DNA from: Fervidobacterium sp. UBA5837
Lineage (GTDB): Bacteria > Thermotogota > Thermotogae > Thermotogales > Fervidobacteriaceae
Assembly (NCBI GenBank): GCA_002432805.1
Contig: DJGV01000016.1
Coordinates: 216,327-280,326, forward strand
Length of the DNA stretch: 64,000 bases
Direction: 5' to 3'
Both the position numbers and the translations under genes were made by a program. The notes beneath the pieces are model-generated. The model was given only the letters and a program-made list of their open reading frames with translations. It made no database searches and was not told where the DNA came from. This document shows, piece by piece, positions 53,827 through 63,079 of the stretch. The stretch's first letter is position 1. Each line of letters begins with the position of its first letter.

Positions 53827-53852
53827 AAAGGCCTCCAGATGGAGGCCTTTTT
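53827..53852 (+). terminator. rho-independent terminator of the liv operon
   Basis: AAAGGCCTCC, loop AGAT, GGAGGCCTTT plus T-run. Followed immediately by TATAAT-like boxes (53858-53863, 53869-53874) that may serve the next gene. Confidence 0.92.
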
Positions 53853-53927
53853 CATGGTATAATCATAATATAATGTTAGTATATTCTTAAGTAGATAATT
53901 CAAGATACCGGATTTGGAGGTGATAGT

Positions 53928-54683
53928 GTGTACATATCGCAAAGTGCAAAGATTGCTGAGCATGTGTCCTTTGGCTACAACGTTGTTGTAGAAGAGAATG
54001 TAACGATAGATAGAAACGTGACCATTGGGCATAATGTGGTGATAAGGAAAGATACACACATCGGTGAGGGAAGCGTCATAGCTGACAATACAGTCCTTGG
54101 GAAAACCCCTTTCAAGGCCTCAACATCGGCAACGACAGATGATAAACTTCTGCCACCGTTGAATATCGGAAAGCACGTAACCATCGGCGCTAACTGTGTG
54201 ATATACCGTGGTGTACAGATAGACGATTATGTGTTCATAGGAGACCTCGCCAGTGTGAGGGAAGATGTGCAAATTGGAGAGAGAACAATTGTAGGACGCG
54301 GTGTAAGCATAGAGAACAAGACAAAGGTAGGAAGGTACGTGAAAATCGAAACTGAGGCATACATAACAGCCATATCGACGATCGAAGACTATTGCTTCAT
54401 CGCACCTGAAGTCACATTTACAAATGATAACTACCTTGGCAGAACAGAAGAAAGAAAGATACATTTCAGAGGACCGATTTTGAGAAAAGGTGCAAGAATC
54501 GGTGCTAACGCAACGATACTACCCGGTATAGAAATTGGAGAAGACGCATTGATAGCAGCAGGTTCCGTTGTAACGAAGGATGTGCCCCCAAGAAAGGTTT
54601 TTGCAGGTGTTCCCGCTCGGGAGTTTAGAGACGTGCCAACGGAACAACTGCTCGAAAATCAAAGTTATTATGTGGGCGAGTAG
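53928..54683 (+). CDS. left-handed beta-helix (hexapeptide repeat) acyltransferase
   Basis: 251 residues built of hexapeptide repeats from the first residues ([40 protein letters not shown]) through [20 protein letters not shown] to [20 protein letters not shown], the usual acyl-CoA-binding end. A loop at about 60-80 and [17 protein letters not shown] break the helix as in WbbJ/DapH-type sugar or amino-sugar acetyltransferases. GTG 53928 has GGAGGTGAT upstream. The acceptor, perhaps a nucleotide sugar for surface polysaccharide, is not determinable. Confidence 0.82.
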   Translation: MYISQSAKIAEHVSFGYNVVVEENVTIDRNVTIGHNVVIRKDTHIGEGSVIADNTVLGKTPFKASTSATTDDKLLPPLNIGKHVTIGANCVIYRGVQIDDYVFIGDLASVREDVQIGERTIVGRGVSIENKTKVGRYVKIETEAYITAISTIEDYCFIAPEVTFTNDNYLGRTEERKIHFRGPILRKGARIGANATILPGIEIGEDALIAAGSVVTKDVPPRKVFAGVPAREFRDVPTEQLLENQSYYVGE

Positions 54684-54689
54684 CAACAA

Positions 54690-55400
54690 ATGAACATAGG
54701 TCAACTTTACGAGAAACTGAGAAATATACATGGCGCGTGTGGAAAATGGTGGCCTGGAAAGTCCGAAGAGGTATTTATCTCGGCTATACTTACGCAAAAT
54801 ACAAACTGGGTTAATGTCGAGAAGGCACTTTATAGAATAAAGAACTTAACTGTAGATGGCTCTGGCAATTTCGATGGTGGACTTTTGCGCACTCTGAACT
54901 TTCTTTCGGACGATGAAATCAGGGAATTGATAAGACCTGCTGGCTTTTTCAATGTAAAAGCGAGAAGATTGAGAAATTTACTTAATTGGATATCGCAATA
55001 CAATTTCGACATAGAAACGGTTAAAAGGAGGGCTCAAGACGAGAATGGATTGAAAGATTTGAGAAATGAGCTACTTAGTATAAATGGTATAGGTAAAGAG
55101 ACAGCCGATTCTATACTGTGCTATGGATTGGACCTGCCCGTGTTTGTCGTAGATGCATACACCAAAAGGCTGATCAGCAGGATTTTTGCACTTGAAGGTT
55201 CTGAAATTACAGATTACGATAGAGTTCAGCAGATATTTGAATCATCTTACCCAAGAGATGTGGCGATTTACCAAGAATTACATGGACTTATAGTCGAACA
55301 CGCAAAGGCATACTGCAAATCCAAGCCAAAATGCGATGAATGCCCGTTGCAAGACTGCAATTACAAGAATACTATTCAATTTGAGCAAAAGCATGCGTGA
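54690..55400 (+). CDS. HhH-GPD DNA glycosylase, COG2231/MagIII-like
   Basis: 236 residues of the endonuclease III superfamily: FISAILTQNTNWVNVEKAL, helix-hairpin-helix INGIGKETADSILCYGL, catalytic Asp155 in VFVVDAYTKRL. The catalytic Lys of bifunctional Nth (GRKTA) is Glu here (GKETA), so it should be a monofunctional base glycosylase. Helicobacter MagIII, a 3-methyladenine glycosylase, belongs to this group as I recall. A C-terminal cysteine set (Cys209, 215, 218, 223; spacing 5-2-4) suggests an iron-sulfur cluster of slightly tighter spacing than Nth. Six bases after the acyltransferase gene. Confidence 0.85.
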   Translation: MNIGQLYEKLRNIHGACGKWWPGKSEEVFISAILTQNTNWVNVEKALYRIKNLTVDGSGNFDGGLLRTLNFLSDDEIRELIRPAGFFNVKARRLRNLLNWISQYNFDIETVKRRAQDENGLKDLRNELLSINGIGKETADSILCYGLDLPVFVVDAYTKRLISRIFALEGSEITDYDRVQQIFESSYPRDVAIYQELHGLIVEHAKAYCKSKPKCDECPLQDCNYKNTIQFEQKHA

Positions 55401-55439
55401 GTTCAGTTGCATCCAATGCATCCAATTCATCGAATTCAC

Positions 55440-55468
55440 TTGAAATATATTCGCTAATGTGATAAAAT
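55440..55468 (+). promoter_or_regulatory. promoter of tRNA-Pro
   Basis: TTGAAA (55440-55445), 17-base spacer, TAAAAT (55463-55468), 27 bases before the mature tRNA. Confidence 0.72.
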
Positions 55469-55494
55469 AATTCACGTCAACATCAAAAAGCTAT

Positions 55495-55571
55495 CGGGGT
55501 GTAGCGCAGTTGGCTAGCGCGCTTGCATGGGGCGCAAGAGGACGCTGGTTCAAGTCCAGTCACCCCGACCA
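55495..55571 (+). tRNA. tRNA-Pro (anticodon GGG)
   Basis: Complete cloverleaf: acceptor CGGGGTG/CACCCCG, D-stem GCGC/GCGC, anticodon stem CTTGC/GCAAG with loop ATGGGGC (anticodon GGG at 55529-55531), 5-base variable loop, T-arm GCTGG-TTCAAGT-CCAGT, and encoded ACCA end. Confidence 0.96.
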
Positions 55572-55576
55572 ATTAG

Positions 55577-55609
55577 AAAAAAGCTGGAGTTTTTTACTCC
55601 AGCTTTTTT
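55577..55609. terminator. bidirectional terminator between tRNA-Pro and the GH130 gene
   Basis: AAAAGCTGGAGT, short T-rich loop, ACTCCAGCTTTT with T-runs on both strands; ends the tRNA transcript (plus) and the mannan operon (minus). Confidence 0.9.
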
Positions 55610-55652
55610 ATTCTTTATTCTTTCTTTATTCTTTCGTTTGCTTCTTAGTTAC

Positions 55653-56627
55653 TCAATTGTCGTATTTGAGCCAATCAACAATTTCGTTGACGTAACCAAA
55701 TGCCAGTGCCACAACCGTATCCGCACCACCGTAGTATATGGCAAGGCGATTCGTTTCTGAATCTACCAATGCAGCGACCGGAAATACCACATTTTGCACG
55801 TCTCCAACGCATTCATAAATCTCTTGTGGTGATAACAAGTACGATTTGGATCTTCTTATCACATTCCAAGGCTTATCCAAATCCAACAATGCCGCACCAA
55901 AACTGTAGACGTATCCATTGCACGATAGCAATACACCATGATAGAATAACAACCATCCCTCATCCGTTTCTATAGGTGATGGACCTGCTCCTATCTTCAA
56001 AGATTGCCAAGGTGTATAACCAGCTGCCATTACAAATCTGTGCATGCCCCAGTGAACCATATCCGGGCTCTCACTGTAAAAGATATCACCAAATGGCGTG
56101 TGTCCGTTATCCGATGGCCTGTTAAGCATGGCGTACTTACCATTTATTTTCTTGGGGAAAAGCACCCCATTCCTATTGAAAGGTAAGAATGCGTTTTCCA
56201 TCTGATAAAACCGCTCAAAATCATACGTGTAGCCGACACCGATCGTGGGACCATGGTAACCGTTACACCATGTGATCCAGTATCTGTCTTCGATGAACGT
56301 CACACGTGGATCGTATTTGTAATCGCTCTCTATAGGCTCTCGCGTTTGCTGTATGAATTCGATCGGTGAGTCATCGATCTGCCAATTTAAACCATCCTTA
56401 CTGAATCCTCTTCTCACATTCATCCTTCTTTGTCTATCATCGACCCTGAATACGCCCGCGAACTTACCGTTGAATGGTACAACTGCACTGTTGAATATAC
56501 TATTTGCATCCTTTGCTTGATTTCGCTTTATTATTGGGTTCTTTGAATACCTCCACAAAACATCACTACAACTTGCTGGCCTCTCTTCCCAAGGTATGTT
56601 GTTCAACTCTGTGCCGTAAACTATCAC
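55653..56627 (-). CDS. GH130 beta-mannoside phosphorylase
   Basis: Inverting phosphorylase acting on beta-mannosides such as mannobiose or mannosyl-glucose and giving mannose 1-phosphate. About 324 residues of a five-bladed propeller: [51 protein letters not shown] with the conserved [34 protein letters not shown]. No leader, so cytoplasmic. GTG 56627 has GGAGGT 5-6 bases upstream; the longer frame to 56666 lacks a site. Last gene of the operon. Family subgroup (mannooligosaccharide or mannosylglucose) cannot be fixed by eye. Confidence 0.87.
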   Translation of the reverse strand: MIVYGTELNNIPWEERPASCSDVLWRYSKNPIIKRNQAKDANSIFNSAVVPFNGKFAGVFRVDDRQRRMNVRRGFSKDGLNWQIDDSPIEFIQQTREPIESDYKYDPRVTFIEDRYWITWCNGYHGPTIGVGYTYDFERFYQMENAFLPFNRNGVLFPKKINGKYAMLNRPSDNGHTPFGDIFYSESPDMVHWGMHRFVMAAGYTPWQSLKIGAGPSPIETDEGWLLFYHGVLLSCNGYVYSFGAALLDLDKPWNVIRRSKSYLLSPQEIYECVGDVQNVVFPVAALVDSETNRLAIYYGGADTVVALAFGYVNEIVDWLKYDN

Positions 56628-56714
56628 GTTCAACCTCCCTCCCTCTCTATTTTGAGATCCATTCATTTATTATTTATCATCCATTGGTCTTCTATTAACT
56701 TCTATTAAATCGCA

Positions 56715-57770
56715 CTATCTTCCAAGTGCTGAAGTGGTCAAAGGTTCAAACCACTTGTTCGATGAGGTATCGTAGAGACCAAACCCAGAACAAAATTCCC
56801 AATATGCAGTTGAAAAACCGAATTTTTCGGCTATCTTTCTAACTGCCTCTGTCCATAAGATCCGAGATTCCATGTCGGCCTTTGAATAAGCCCCGAATTC
56901 ACCGAGAAAGATTGGTACATTGTTTTCCTCTGCCCAGTCACTCACATACTTGAAATGTGCGTTGATTTGCTCAACTTCAAGGTCATTGCCTTCCCATTTC
57001 ACTCCTACAGGTAGTTGTGGAGAAACCCATTCTGCGCCTTGATGTGTAAACGTGAATGGTTCGTAGTAATGAAAAGAAACAATGGTATGTTCATCTTTTA
57101 CGAGCTTCAGTTCATCGATTGCTGAATAGTTTGACCAGTTTGGAACATCGATGATGACGACTCTATTTGGATTCGTCCCACGCACTATATTCAACACTTG
57201 AGGATAGATTTCATTCCACAAATCTGGAGTCAAATTCTGTGCAGGCTCGTTGAATATCTCAAAGTAGAGAGTGTTGGGATAATCTTTAAACGTGTCGGAT
57301 ATTTGCCTCCAAATCTCCACCAATCTGTCTTTGTACTCTTCGGGTGATTGATACATTTCTTCAAAGTGGTGTGTGTTTATGATAACAATTAAGTTATTTT
57401 CCAGTGCTTTATCAACAACGTGTTTTACTCTGTTTAAGAACTCTTCGTCTATTCTGTACGGATAATTATATTCGATGTGAGCTGACCAGCGAATGGGAAT
57501 ACGCACAGAATCAAAGCCACGTTCCTTGATGAGAGAAAAATAATCATCCGATATGTAAACCCCCCAAGAACCTTCAACGGGTGCCTCAAGGGCGTTACCT
57601 ATGTTAACTCCGCGACCAATTTTCTTGTTGTAATCAAATATGCTTGACGCGCTCAATTCATCACCATTACCATTATTGGCATCATGCCTACCACCGAGTT
57701 TATCAAACACTATAATCCCTCCCACTACGGCAACCAGCAAGAATACCAAAAGCCACAAATGGATTCTCAT
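56715..57770 (-). CDS. membrane-anchored GH5 endoglucanase/mannanase
   Basis: Secreted or anchored endo-glycosidase. N-terminal hydrophobic segment (MRIHLWLLVFLLVAVVGGII), polar linker rich in Asn/Gly/Asp, then the GH5 barrel: NIGNALEAPVEGSWG, VRIPIRWSAH, IINTHHFEEM, acid/base Glu175 in EIFNEPAQN, nucleophile Glu291 in FLGEFGAYS. It resembles Thermotoga Cel5A-type (glucan and mannan) enzymes. ATG 57770 gives better ribosome-site spacing than ATG 57782, which abuts GAGGGG. About 27 bases after the lacI stop. Confidence 0.88.
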   Translation of the reverse strand: MRIHLWLLVFLLVAVVGGIIVFDKLGGRHDANNGNGDELSASSIFDYNKKIGRGVNIGNALEAPVEGSWGVYISDDYFSLIKERGFDSVRIPIRWSAHIEYNYPYRIDEEFLNRVKHVVDKALENNLIVIINTHHFEEMYQSPEEYKDRLVEIWRQISDTFKDYPNTLYFEIFNEPAQNLTPDLWNEIYPQVLNIVRGTNPNRVVIIDVPNWSNYSAIDELKLVKDEHTIVSFHYYEPFTFTHQGAEWVSPQLPVGVKWEGNDLEVEQINAHFKYVSDWAEENNVPIFLGEFGAYSKADMESRILWTEAVRKIAEKFGFSTAYWEFCSGFGLYDTSSNKWFEPLTTSALGR

Positions 57771-57797
57771 GGCTATTCTCATCCCCTCACAATCTTC

Positions 57798-58820
57798 TCA
57801 AATACCATTTTCGATGTTTCTCACAGATTTTCTTTCGATTAGCTTCGTTGGAAGCACAACATTTCTAGGAATTTTCGGGCCATGCCCCGTGACCCTTTCT
57901 ATGAGCAACTGACAAGAAATCTGACCAAGTTCCCAACGTGGTTGATGAATTGTCGTCAAAGCCGGTACCAAAAATGAGCTGTAAGGTGCATTATCGTATC
58001 CAACCATTGAAACATCCTCTGGTATAGATAGACCATACTCACTCAGAGCGGACATCGCCCCAATCGATGACCAGTCGTTTATACCAAATACTGCTGTAAA
58101 ATTCTTGCCATGCTTATTCAAGTACTGTTTGACACCCTCGTAACCATCTTCTGGATTGTATCCTTCGTTCTCACTATAATAAACTTCAACATCACTGTGT
58201 CTATTTAGAAATCTTCTTATACCTCTTTCTCTATCCATCGCAGCAGGTGATGTGTGTGGACCGCGTAGAAATAGTATTTTTCTGTGTCCCATCTGATATA
58301 AATGTTTCATCGCACTCATCGCTCCCGAGATATTGTCGATATTCACAGAATCGCAGAGTATCTCTTCTATGTTATAATCAAGAGATACGACGGGTACACC
58401 ACTTTTCAAAAATGGTTCTATGTAACTTATTCCACCATACAACTCGCAGAGTATGACACCATCTATCTTACGCTTGAAGTACTGATCGAGAACATGCTTT
58501 TCTGCTTCAGGCATCATCTTTGGAACTGAGACCATCATCTCGAAACCAGATTTATTTGCATAGTCTTCGATTGCCATAACTATTTCGTTGTAATGATATC
58601 CCTTCAAGTCAGGAACTAATACACCAATGGTATACAACAATTCCGATGCCTTCCTCAAAGAAGGCATCGGCTTGTATCCAAGATTCTTTATTGCCTTTAT
58701 AACCTTCTTCCTTGTCTCCTCACTAACGTTGTCTGCACCATTGATGACCCTCGAAACGGTGGCTATGGAAACTTCGGCAGCCTCTGCTACGTCAGTTATC
58801 TTTATTTTGGATTTGTCCAA
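57798..58820 (-). CDS. LacI-family regulator of the mannan/glucan operon
   Basis: 340 residues. HTH KITDVAEAAEVSIATVSRVI, hinge LGYKPMPSLRKASE (less typical than the glucan-locus LacI), effector domain YTIGVLVPDLKGYHYNEIVM and VSMVGYDNAPYSSFLVPALT. TTG 58820 has GGAGGT 7-8 bases upstream. Lies between GH1 and GH5 in the same operon, so it probably senses the oligosaccharide this operon handles. No GAAACGTTTC-type operator is seen nearby within the window; the operon promoter is upstream of 64000. Confidence 0.92.
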   Translation of the reverse strand: MDKSKIKITDVAEAAEVSIATVSRVINGADNVSEETRKKVIKAIKNLGYKPMPSLRKASELLYTIGVLVPDLKGYHYNEIVMAIEDYANKSGFEMMVSVPKMMPEAEKHVLDQYFKRKIDGVILCELYGGISYIEPFLKSGVPVVSLDYNIEEILCDSVNIDNISGAMSAMKHLYQMGHRKILFLRGPHTSPAAMDRERGIRRFLNRHSDVEVYYSENEGYNPEDGYEGVKQYLNKHGKNFTAVFGINDWSSIGAMSALSEYGLSIPEDVSMVGYDNAPYSSFLVPALTTIHQPRWELGQISCQLLIERVTGHGPKIPRNVVLPTKLIERKSVRNIENGI

Positions 58821-58853
58821 CTACGCTACCTCCTGACAAGTTGTCACACTACT

Positions 58854-60257
58854 TCAAAAATTGATCAAATTGTATGGGTCATATCCTATCAAGTGTTTTG
58901 TTGTCCTTTTTTCCGAAATTTCCTTAAAGATGTACATCGAAGGTCTCGGCACATACACCTTTTTTTCAAAGTCCGTGTATGCAAGTCCAAAACGTTTCGT
59001 ATATCCCTTGGGCCATTCGTAGTTGTCGATGATCGACCAATGCAGATAACCTCGTACATCAATACCATCTTCAATTGCCTTTTCAACCGCATAGAGATGA
59101 GAAATTATGTAGAACGGCCTGTACTTATCCTTCTCATCTGATATACCATTCTCAGTCACCAACAACGGTATACCTCTGTATCTCTGTGATACAGCCTTCA
59201 ACAACTTATAGAGTCCTTCTGGATAGATCTCCCATCCAGAATCACTCGCGGGCCTACCAGAGAGTGCTATTCCGCCTTCAACGCAAGATTGCCCATATCC
59301 TGTTAGTGAGTTCCATCTCATTTCAAATGGTCCGAATTTGACCACCGTAGGTAACCTATCTATCATCATTCTGCTGTAATAGTTAACACCTATGTAGTCT
59401 ATTTTGTCTTTTATCATGTCCATAAATCGCCAATTGGACATCTCCATAGCATCTTCAAATATATCTCTCTGAGCTGGAGAAACTGTATCAACCCAAGCGA
59501 ATGCATATATGATTCCAACAGGATTTGTAGTGTATTTCTTAATAGCGTCGTATGCCAAGTTGTGGGCAGTTGCCTCGTTTTTCAAACTCTTCACGTACCA
59601 TTCTGGATCAAAATATGCAGGTGGAAATCCAGCGTTTATGACAAAATATCCCAACTGACTTACAACGTGTGGTTCATTCATCGAGGCCCATATATCTACT
59701 ATATCACAATACTTCCAAGCCATGTATTCTGCAAATTTTGCAAATTCTATGGGTATGTCGTCACTTATCCACCCCATTTTATCCGTTTGCTTTCCTCTGT
59801 GTACAGCTATCGGATCATGAAGCCAAAGTGGTAATGAAAAATGATAGAGATTGACGAAGACTTTCAGTCCCTTTGTCTTCATGTTTTCCATTATTTTTCT
59901 GTAATGTGCCACTGCAGATTTGCTTGCTATCTTATCGAGTTCTTCAAGCAAATTGGGAGAATCAATAGGAATATGTTTGGTGGAAGTTGGGAAGATTCTC
60001 GACCACTCTATGCCTATTCTCAGCACATCCATACCGAAATCAACTGCCAAGGAATGGACTTTATCGTACTGGTTCCAGTACCAGGCGCCATTTTCCGGCA
60101 TATCTCCACTTACAATTCCATTCACAAGATTCTCACTTTCCCTCACCCAGACGAACCAATCAGAGTTTGGGTCTATCTCTTCCCTTGCTGAAGGATTACC
60201 CATCTCGAATTGGAACCCTGACATTGAGGCACCAAACATGAAATTTTCTGGAAACAT
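58854..60257 (-). CDS. GH1 beta-glycosidase of archaeal type
   Basis: 467 residues, cytoplasmic. GH1 catalytic residues: acid/base Glu195 in ASMNEPHVV and nucleophile Glu369 in LVTENGISDE. The N-terminus MFPENFMFGASMSGFQFEMG and NSDWFVWVRESENLVNGIVS then GDMPENGAWYW match the Sulfolobus LacS/Pyrococcus CelB and mannosidase BmnA group as I remember them, not the bacterial BglA group (FLWGVATASYQIEG). ATG 60257 has AGGAGGG 7 bases upstream. With GH130 and GH5 beside it, beta-mannosidase or beta-glucosidase activity on oligosaccharides is likely. Probable horizontal transfer from a hyperthermophilic archaeon. Confidence 0.88.
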   Translation of the reverse strand: MFPENFMFGASMSGFQFEMGNPSAREEIDPNSDWFVWVRESENLVNGIVSGDMPENGAWYWNQYDKVHSLAVDFGMDVLRIGIEWSRIFPTSTKHIPIDSPNLLEELDKIASKSAVAHYRKIMENMKTKGLKVFVNLYHFSLPLWLHDPIAVHRGKQTDKMGWISDDIPIEFAKFAEYMAWKYCDIVDIWASMNEPHVVSQLGYFVINAGFPPAYFDPEWYVKSLKNEATAHNLAYDAIKKYTTNPVGIIYAFAWVDTVSPAQRDIFEDAMEMSNWRFMDMIKDKIDYIGVNYYSRMMIDRLPTVVKFGPFEMRWNSLTGYGQSCVEGGIALSGRPASDSGWEIYPEGLYKLLKAVSQRYRGIPLLVTENGISDEKDKYRPFYIISHLYAVEKAIEDGIDVRGYLHWSIIDNYEWPKGYTKRFGLAYTDFEKKVYVPRPSMYIFKEISEKRTTKHLIGYDPYNLINF

Positions 60258-60317
60258 ATAAAATCCCTCCTAAAATCACTGCTAGATTTTCTAGAATTCT
60301 TATTTTACTACTGAACA

Positions 60318-61238
60318 TTAGACATTTTTACAGGCGGCAAAATGATTCTCCTCAACTTTTCTTAGTTCAATGTTTTTGCATCTTTCATCTCCCAATGGGC
60401 ATCTGTCATAGAATTTGCAGTAACCCACAGGGGCTGACCTTCCACTGAGCGACGCATCTGTATTACTCCACTTTTGATGCAAAGAAGGTATCGAATTGAG
60501 CAGCATTTTTGTGTACGGGTGTGCACTATTGTTGAATATTTTCTCTGTGTCACCATATTCCATTATAGAGCCACGATACAGTATGACCGTCTTGTCACTT
60601 ATGTAATATCCCAAAGATAGGTCATGTGTTATGAACAATACAGACAACCCTCGTTCTTTCAACTTTACCAATATATTCAGTATGTCTATACGAGTTGAAG
60701 CATCTAACATACTTATTATCTCATCAGCCACAAGAAATTTCGTTTCCATCAACAGTGCGCGTGCGATGAGCAACCTTTGCAACTGTCCGCCACTCAATTG
60801 ATGTGGAAATTTTCCAAGTACTTCCTTGGGATTAAGCCCAATACTCTCAATTACCCCAGTAACTTTTTCCTTCCAACTATTTACTGATTCACTTGGATAA
60901 AACTCTTCTCTTACCATATCGAAGACCCTGTCTACCTTGAAGATCGGGTTGTAGGAACTGAATGGATCCTGAAAGATTCCTTGAACGTGCTTGTAATACT
61001 CTTTCAAACTCTTGAGCATAGTAATATCCAGATCATTGAAGACTATTTTCCCAGATGTGGGCTTTGTCAACCTCAAAATCAACTTCCCTATCGTTGTCTT
61101 CCCACTTCCACTCTCACCTATGAGAGACACAATCTCCCTCTCTTGTATCTCGAAATTCACATTGTCAACTGCGTAGAACTTCTCTCTACCAAGTGAGCCA
61201 ACGGAATAAGCCTTTGAAAGATTGGTCGCTTTAAGCAT
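60318..61238 (-). CDS. oligopeptide/oligosaccharide ABC transporter ATPase, OppF type
   Basis: 306 residues. Walker A SLIGESGSGKTTIG, Q-loop GIFQDPFSSYNP, signature LSGGQLQRL, Walker B FLVADEIISMLDAS, H-loop FITHDL. A C-terminal oligo_HPY extension with four cysteines (YCKFYDRCPLGDERC and a final Cys) probably holds a metal or iron-sulfur site as in related proteins. Overlaps the OppD-type gene by 8 bases. Confidence 0.93.
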   Translation of the reverse strand: MLKATNLSKAYSVGSLGREKFYAVDNVNFEIQEREIVSLIGESGSGKTTIGKLILRLTKPTSGKIVFNDLDITMLKSLKEYYKHVQGIFQDPFSSYNPIFKVDRVFDMVREEFYPSESVNSWKEKVTGVIESIGLNPKEVLGKFPHQLSGGQLQRLLIARALLMETKFLVADEIISMLDASTRIDILNILVKLKERGLSVLFITHDLSLGYYISDKTVILYRGSIMEYGDTEKIFNNSAHPYTKMLLNSIPSLHQKWSNTDASLSGRSAPVGYCKFYDRCPLGDERCKNIELRKVEENHFAACKNV

Positions 61239-62187
61239 TTTGTGTCACCTTCCAGCAATAGGCAATGTGCCCTTCTTCTACGTTCACGACAGGTGGTTCT
61301 TCATCGCATTCTTTGCCCCTAAGTGGACATCTCTCTTTGAACAGACATCCCGTTGGTGGATTTAGAAGTTGTGGTGGTTGACCGGGTATACCGGAAAGTA
61401 TACCATGAGCATATCGGATCCCTACTTCTGGTAAAGAAAACATGAGCATTTTTGTGTATGGATGCACTGGATTAGATGCAATTTGCTGCGTTTTACCAAT
61501 TTCTGCAACTTTCCCTGCGTACATTATCATAATTCTATCGGCAATTTGGTAAAGTACCGATATATCGTGCGTAATGAAGATAAGCGATTTGACTATGCCA
61601 GCATCCTTAAATCCCTTTATCATAAGACATACGGCCTTTTGAGAAGACACATCGAGTGCAGAAGTAACCTCGTCTGCTATCAACAGCGATGGATTAAGCA
61701 ACGTACTCATTACCATTACCATCCTCTGTTTCATCCCACCACTGAGTTCTATAGGATACATTTTCAACACTCTTTCAGGCAAATTCACAAACTTCAACCT
61801 TTCCAGTAACTTGTCCATTATACTCTCTGGATCTATTCCCCTGCTTTGAAGTACCTCTCTGATGTATACACCTATCTTCCTCGTTGGATTGAGTGCATCC
61901 ATGGCATACTGAGGAATTATCGATAATTTCGAAAATCTAAAGTCATTCATACGCTCAAAATCATCTATCGGAAGCTGCGTGTGATCCAATTGCACCATGC
62001 CTCCGAAATAATTCATCGGTGGTTTAAGCAAGATCAAGCCATTTCCAAGTGTAGACTTGCCACATCCAGATTCTCCAGCTAATCCCAGCAATTCACCATC
62101 ATTTACATCAAACGATACATCATCAACTGCTTTGACGTGACCTTTCAACGTCTTGTAGTACAGTTTCAAACCTTCCACTTCAAGCAT
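61231..62187 (-). CDS. oligopeptide/oligosaccharide ABC transporter ATPase, OppD type
   Basis: 318 residues. Walker A GLAGESGCGKSTLG, Q-loop SIIPQYAMDALNP, signature LSGGMKQRM, Walker B SLLIADEVTSALDVS, H-loop FITHDISVL. C-terminal cysteines (CLFKERCPLRGKEC and YC) as in OppD. With OppF-, OppC- and OppB-type genes it forms a complete core; the binding protein must lie beyond 64000. Confidence 0.93.
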   Translation of the reverse strand: MLEVEGLKLYYKTLKGHVKAVDDVSFDVNDGELLGLAGESGCGKSTLGNGLILLKPPMNYFGGMVQLDHTQLPIDDFERMNDFRFSKLSIIPQYAMDALNPTRKIGVYIREVLQSRGIDPESIMDKLLERLKFVNLPERVLKMYPIELSGGMKQRMVMVMSTLLNPSLLIADEVTSALDVSSQKAVCLMIKGFKDAGIVKSLIFITHDISVLYQIADRIMIMYAGKVAEIGKTQQIASNPVHPYTKMLMFSLPEVGIRYAHGILSGIPGQPPQLLNPPTGCLFKERCPLRGKECDEEPPVVNVEEGHIAYCWKVTQNA

Positions 62188-62236
62188 CCTTTATCACGAC
62201 TCCTTTTCGCCTGCAAGCAAATTCACAGACCATATT

Positions 62237-63079
62237 CTACATTTCTCTCAGGCGAGGATTGAAAACTTCATCGAGCCCAACATTCATGAAGTACAAAGCA
62301 CCGACGACGAGTGTTATCACCAGTCCGGGTGGTATGGCCCACCACCACATACCCAATTGTATGGCATTCCACAGCACAGCATTTTGAAGCATCAATCCTA
62401 TTGAGATACCTCTACTCGGCCCAAGACCTATGAAATCAAGACCAACCGCTGCAAGAATAGCGCCACCAAATTGCAGGATAAAGACCATGAAAACATAAGA
62501 CATCATATTAGGCAATACTTCATACAGTATTATCTTCATGTGGCTTCTTCCACTGATTCTTGCAAGATTTACAAACTCACGCGTTCTGAGCGAAAGAGTC
62601 TGAGAACGAACAGCACGTGCAGTCCATGGCCAAGCTGTAAGACCTATGATGATGCTTTGGATGAAAACCCCTCTGTAAGGAAGATAGGCAGCCACTATGA
62701 TCAAGAGTGCAAGAGTTGGAATCACGAGTAAGATATTCGTAAGCATCATGAGAAGTTCATCTAGCCATCCTCCTTCATATCCTGCAAGGAACCCAATGAC
62801 TAGCCCTATTATCGTTGCAATACCACCACCGACTAGACCGACGAAAAACGAAGAACGAATCCCATAGACTAATTGTGTGAATACATCTTGGCCAAACGTC
62901 GTTGTTCCAAGCCAATGCTCTTTGCTCGGCGGTTGATACCCTTGACCAACGTAATCTAACGGATCTTGGTATTTAGAAATCATAGGTCCAAATATGCCAA
63001 GAAGCAGAAAAAACAAAACAATTATGAGTCCCATTCTAAGTTTAGCGTTTCTGAATGCAAAGAACATTATCTCGCTCAT
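62237..63079 (-). CDS. ABC transporter permease, OppC type
   Basis: 280 residues, six hydrophobic segments. Typical N-terminal GIFGPMISKYQDPLDY, HWLGTTTFGQDVFTQLVYGI and the EAA-type loop FVNLARISGRSHMKIILYEV then LPNMM. Overlaps the OppB-type stop by one base (TAATG). In Thermotoga, systems of this type carry beta-glucan and mannan oligosaccharides rather than peptides. Confidence 0.93.
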   Translation of the reverse strand: MSEIMFFAFRNAKLRMGLIIVLFFLLLGIFGPMISKYQDPLDYVGQGYQPPSKEHWLGTTTFGQDVFTQLVYGIRSSFFVGLVGGGIATIIGLVIGFLAGYEGGWLDELLMMLTNILLVIPTLALLIIVAAYLPYRGVFIQSIIIGLTAWPWTARAVRSQTLSLRTREFVNLARISGRSHMKIILYEVLPNMMSYVFMVFILQFGGAILAAVGLDFIGLGPSRGISIGLMLQNAVLWNAIQLGMWWWAIPPGLVITLVVGALYFMNVGLDEVFNPRLREM

